Origin: Hirundichthys speculiger
Lineage: Eukaryota; Chordata; Actinopteri; Beloniformes; Exocoetidae
Reading direction: 5' to 3'
Assembly: GCA_018398805.1 (NCBI GenBank)
Contig: JAGFBZ010000686.1
Span: 186,001-250,000 of the forward strand
Length of the DNA: 64,000 nucleotides
This document shows, one piece after another, positions 59,879 through 64,000 of this stretch (positions are counted from its first letter, which is position 1; each line of letters starts with the position of its first letter). Position numbers and translations under genes: made by a program. A model generated the notes under the pieces. It ran no database searches. It was not told where the DNA came from and was given only the letters and a program-made list of their open reading frames with translations.

Positions 59879-60394
59879 TTTACTTAAAAGCGCCTTTATA
59901 AAAAAAAAACTCAAGATCACTTTACATAAACAGATTAAAAACAATGAATAAAACAACGCAAATAAAATAAAATCAACATTGCAGATGTCAGTTGGTAAAG
60001 AGTTCCAGAGTTTGGTGTGGAAGCAGGCAAAGGATGGATGAAGGAGGTATCTAAGGGCTGGAGTGACAACATGGAGGGGGTCAGGCAGATATGCCCGAGC
60101 AAGGGAATGAAATGGCCTTAAAGGTACACAGAAGGAGTTTGTAGTTGATCCTGTGGCTGACAGGGAGCTAGTGGAGCTGCTGCAGAGTGGGGGTGATGTG
60201 ATGAGATGATGGGGTCCTTGTTATGATCAGGGCAGCACAGTTATGGAGGAGTTGGAGCTTCTGGAGACCTCTGGGGGAGACCAAAGAGGAGAGAGTTGCA
60301 ATAGCCTGTGCTGGAGGTGACAAGGCTGTGGACAAGGATGGAGGCAGTGCGGAGAGTCAAGAAGGGGCGGAGTCAGTTTATATTGAGAAGGTGA

Positions 60395-60525
60395 AAGTAA
60401 CCATCCATCTATCCATCCATTATCTATGCCCGCTTAATCCTCAGGGTCACTGGGATCTGCTGGAGCCTATCCCAGCTCACTTTGGGCGAAAGGCAGGGGT
60501 TCACCCTGGACAGGTCACCATGTGA
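60395..60525 (+). repeat. Dispersed (ATCC)-headed repeat
   Basis: ccatccatctatccatccat, then cttaatcctcagggtcactg, ggatctgctggagcctatcc and accctggacaggtcacca. Same family as 62655-62785 and the stub after 5860. Confidence 0.75.
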
Positions 60526-60529
60526 AAGT

Positions 60530-60665
60530 AAGCAATTCAATTCAATTCAATTTTATTTGTATAGCCTCTGTTACAATATCAATTGTCTCTAGGCCCTTTA
60601 CAGAGAACCAGAGCATGACTTCTGAGCAGATATCATTAACTAAAATTATAATATTAAATCCTAAT
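60530..60665. repeat. (CAATT)n-headed SINE/LINE-type fragment
   Basis: attcaattcaattcaatttt then atttgtatagcctctgttac and aggccctttacagagaacca. A frequent fish repeat tail. Confidence 0.65.
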
Positions 60666-62654
60666 CAAGGATAATGGCAAGTATAAAAAACTCCCACAGC
60701 GGGAGAAAAAAAAGCAGACCGGAGGTTATTGATATGGGAATGGAAGTACAGAGTGCTGTCAAGGATGACACCCAGACTCTTAACCTGAGGGGAGACGGAG
60801 ACGGAGGAGCTAACGCTGGTAAGAGAGAAGCTGTCAACCTTGAATAGTAATGACTTTGTGCCACTGAGCTGTAGGTTTGGGTTTTTTTTTACTGTTTAAT
60901 TTCAAGAAGTTGGAGGTGAACCAGGATTTGATTTCAGATTAGCAGGGGGTGAGGGAGGAGGGTGGGAGTGTAGAAAGATAAAGCTGGGAGTCATCTGCAA
61001 AGCAGTGGAAGTGAATGTTGACTTTGTGAAAAATATTGCCAAGAGGGAGGAGATGGGTGATGAAGAGAAGGGGCCCCAGAACGGAGCCCTGGGGCACACC
61101 TGCAGTCACTGGGGAGGTGTCCGGATTGGAAGGATTTAAGCTGTATGAACTGGTGCAGCCGGTAAGGTAAGAATGAAACTAAAGTAGAGTGGTGTGGGTG
61201 ATGCCAATGCATGTTAGTCTATTAAGAAGGATGGAGTGAGAAATGGTGTCAAAGGTCACACTGAGATCGAGGGGGATGAGGATGGAGAGTAGGCCAGAGT
61301 CAGCTGCAGTGAGAAGGTCGTTGGTTCTTTTTTCAGTCCGGTTTCTGTACTGTGACTGGGGCAGAAACCAGACTGAAAGGGTTCATATAGGGAGTTCTGA
61401 GTTAAATGAGTGTAGTTGAAAGACAACAGTTTTTTTTTTTCAAGGATTTTAGATATAAAGGGTAGGTTAGAGATGGGGCAGAGATTATTATAGTTATTGG
61501 GATCTGAACCAGATTTTTTTTTTATATCGGGATGACAGCTACAGTCTTGAAGAGTAACTGAACAAACCCAGTAGTAAGTGAGGAGTGGATAATGATAGTA
61601 ATAAGGGGGGCCAGAGATGAGAGGCAAGATTTGACCAGCATTGTGGGAAAGAGGATCCAGTTGACAAGTGGAGGGCTTTGATTTCCTGATAAGATTGGAG
61701 ATTTCACTCAGGTCAGGGAGGGAAAAACTGGAAAAAGGCTGGCAGTGAGGGGCATGTTCAGGCGAGGGCAGAGGCGTTGAAGGTCAGTTGCTGGTGGATG
61801 TTGAGGATTTTGTTAATAAAAAAAAAAATGCATCATGGAAGTGCATGTGTCAGTTCAGTGCAGACGGGGGGGGACCGGGAGAGTAGGTGGCCGGAGAACA
61901 TTGTTACACAGTGAGAACAGAGTCTAGGTGTTGCCTTCATTGGAGCTGATTAGACCAGAGTAATAATTAGATTTAGCAAAAGTGATGGAGTCCTTGTAGG
62001 GTGAAATATGGCTTTTGTGCATGTCTTTTTGAACAGTGAGACCAATTCTTTTATAGAACCACTCAAGATGATGACATTTATCTTTCATAGACCAGAGTTC
62101 AGGAGTGTATCAGGGAGAAGTTGAAGAGGAGACCAACCGAGTTTTCACTGGGGCAAGAGAATTAAGTATGCTGCATAGACCATCATTACAATGTGAGACG
62201 AGATCATCAGAGATGGAAGGGAAGTCAGGGATGAGGAGACCAGGAGAGAGTCAATACTGGAGCAGAAGGCATCAATGTTAATGTCCTTGATATTCTGAAA
62301 TGATATGAAACTTGAAGGTTTGAATGCAGAGAGGGAGAGAAAGGCGCTAAGTGAGAGGAAGAAGTGGTCGGTTATATGGAGTTTATCAGATGAGCAGTTG
62401 GAGGCAGACTAGAGCAGCAGATTAAATCCAGAATATGTCGTTTTGTGTGTGTAGGGAAAATTGAGTATTGTTGAAGTCCAAAACTGTCCAGGACAGATGA
62501 AAACTCTCTTGTGATCAGATCTGTCTCGTGCCTATTGCCAATTTTTCACCTGGTATAAATATATTTAATTTCAATAGTTATAAGGAGATGAAAACTGCAA
62601 CAGTTTATTTCTCGTCTTTACCGAAATATTAACATTTTAGAATTATTAATCAAA

Positions 62655-62785
62655 TATAATTCATCCATCAATCCATCCATTATTCATACCCGTTTAGTCC
62701 TATGTCGGCTCACAGGGATCTGCTGGAGTCTATCCCAATTCTCTTCAGGGTACATCCTGAACAGGTCATCAGTCCATCACAGAGT
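62655..62785 (+). repeat. Dispersed (ATCC)-headed repeat, second copy
   Basis: atccatcaatccatccatta, cagggatctgctggagtcta, gaacaggtcatcagtccatc. Clearly related to 60395-60525. Confidence 0.75.
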
Positions 62786-63099
62786 CAAATGGAGACAAAC
62801 ACATATCATTTAGTATAATGAAATTACACAGTTGCAATTTAATGCAAAAGAATATACGTACAAAAAAGAGAAAAGGAAATAAAAACAACAAAGAACAGGA
62901 GAGGATACTTTTTTTTAAGAATGACAACAGAGAATGTCCTCAAGTAGAGATGACTTCTGCTCCATTAACAACATTCTTGTTAACTGTCATCCTATTTATT
63001 ATTTATGATCAGTTCAAAGGAACCTTATTGTAAGAAACAACACTTTTTTTTCCCTTGAGGGCATATTTTTTTGTGTCTGGTGTGATTTCTTATTCTTAT

Positions 63100-63845
63100 T
63101 TTCCTTTCAGCTGTTCCCTTCAGGGGTCGCTACAGTGAATCATCTCCCTCCATCCAACTCTGTCCTCTGCATCTTCTTCTCTCACACCAGCTAACTTCAT
63201 GTCCTCTTTCACTGCATCCATAAATCTCCTCTTTGGTCTTCTGTCTGGCAGTTACAACTTCATCATCCTTTTACCGATATATTCACTATCCCTCCTCTGT
63301 ACACGTCCAAACCATCTCAGTCTGGTCTCTCTGACTTTCTCTCCAGAACATCTAACATGTGTTGTCTCTCTGATGTTCTCATTCCTGATTCTATCCATCC
63401 TCATCACTCCCAACCAGAACCTCAACATTTTAACCTCTGCTACCTAAACTCTGCCTCCTGTCTTTTCCTCAGTGCCACAGCCTCTAAACCAGACAACGTT
63501 GCAGGTCTCTCCACCATCTTTGACACTTTTCCTTTCATACTTGCTATAATTCTTTTATCTCACATCACACTTGACACTTTTCTCCAGCCATTCCATCCTG
63601 CTTGCACACACTTCTTCACCTCTTTTTCACATTCTCCATTCCTCTAAACTGTTGACCCTAAGTTCTTAAAATCTCCACCTTCTTTATCTCTGCTCCCTGT
63701 AGCCTCACTGTTCCACTTGGGTTCCTCTCATTCACTCACGTATTCTGTCTTGCTGCGGCTAACCTTCATTCCTCTCTTCTCTAGGGCGTACTTCCACCTC
63801 TCTATAGACTTTCCTCTGCCTGTGTGGATACGGTCTGTTCATCAA
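63100..63845 (-). mobile_element. 5'-truncated non-LTR retrotransposon, second copy
   Basis: Same family and orientation as 4980-5810: the 3' end (left) is rc of tttcagctgttcccttcagg, and minus-strand protein pieces correspond to the same reverse transcriptase C-terminus. It lacks the FADD part of copy 1 because it is truncated at about 63845. Multiple frame breaks. Confidence 0.82.
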
Positions 63846-64000
63846 CTCAGAGGTTTAAACCCTGACAAGAAGATGTGACTTTCTGACCCTCAGAAACTAA
63901 TCAGACTTTCTTATGTAGGTGTCCAAAGATTAAAGATATCATTTTTAGTTTCCACATGAGAAAGATAATGGTCGAATCAATTTCATTTTGCTAATTAAAC
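63846..64000. other. Unassigned right edge
   Basis: No feature recognised in the last 155 bases. Confidence 0.5.

Larger units (their letters stand above)
59880..62480 (-). mobile_element. Degenerate L2-like LINE, reverse-transcriptase region
   Basis: Minus-strand pieces in order: PNNYNNLCPISNLPFISKIL then LYEPFQSGFCPSHSTETGLK (near 61540-61330), the catalytic block [12 protein letters not shown] in decayed form near 61120-61060, [15 protein letters not shown] near 61000-60970, and a later part to about 60700. This order and wording fit the L2/CR1-like LINEs of fish. Several frame breaks and inserted poly-T make it inactive. Its 3' part near 59930-60250 reads as the usual agcgcctt..actttac tail. 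A fragment of another repeat is inserted at 60395-60660. Borders approximate. Confidence 0.8.

Overview
This window looks like a piece of a teleost fish nuclear chromosome. The genes are vertebrate, intron-bearing and spread out. They are embedded in fish-typical repeats: Tc1-like elements, hAT and TTAA-flanked MITEs, non-LTR retrotransposon tails, and a tRNA-derived SINE. The gene order aco2 - tob2 - tef - zc3h7b matches, from memory, the block around human 22q13.2 (ACO2, PHF5A, TOB2, TEF, ZC3H7B). That order supports the identifications independently of the protein similarity. The species cannot be read from the sequence.

Layout: 1-4.6 kb holds the first three coding exons of mitochondrial aconitase (aco2, minus strand), which runs off the left edge. 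4.6-9.2 kb is intergenic, with a non-LTR retrotransposon tail, an (ATCC)n tract and a palindromic MITE. 9.2-15.9 kb is tob2 (plus strand: TATA promoter, 5' UTR exon, one coding exon, long 3' UTR). 16.8-29.6 kb is tef (minus strand, PAR-bZIP), tail to tail with tob2 and with two alternative first coding exons. 29.8-59.3 kb is zc3h7b (minus strand). I assembled 21 coding exons from splice sites and phase; together they close one reading frame of 1,031 codons plus stop, provided two small indels are corrected. 59.8-64 kb is mostly degraded LINE sequence.

Functionally the four genes are an ordinary syntenic set: a TCA-cycle enzyme, a deadenylation-linked antiproliferative adaptor, a clock-output transcription factor, and an RNA-binding TPR/zinc-finger protein. 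The accessory content is in the introns. It includes nested hAT insertions with exact 8-bp target duplications, a 160-bp-arm inverted repeat, and a compact reading frame for a predicted membrane and coiled-coil protein lying antisense inside zc3h7b intron 14. I cannot assign that reading frame to a family, and it is the best candidate for something undescribed.

Four small frame-breaking indels occur in otherwise well-conserved exons (aco2 exon 3, tef exon 2, zc3h7b exons 2 and 17), all with intact splice sites. Consensus sequence errors are the simplest explanation.
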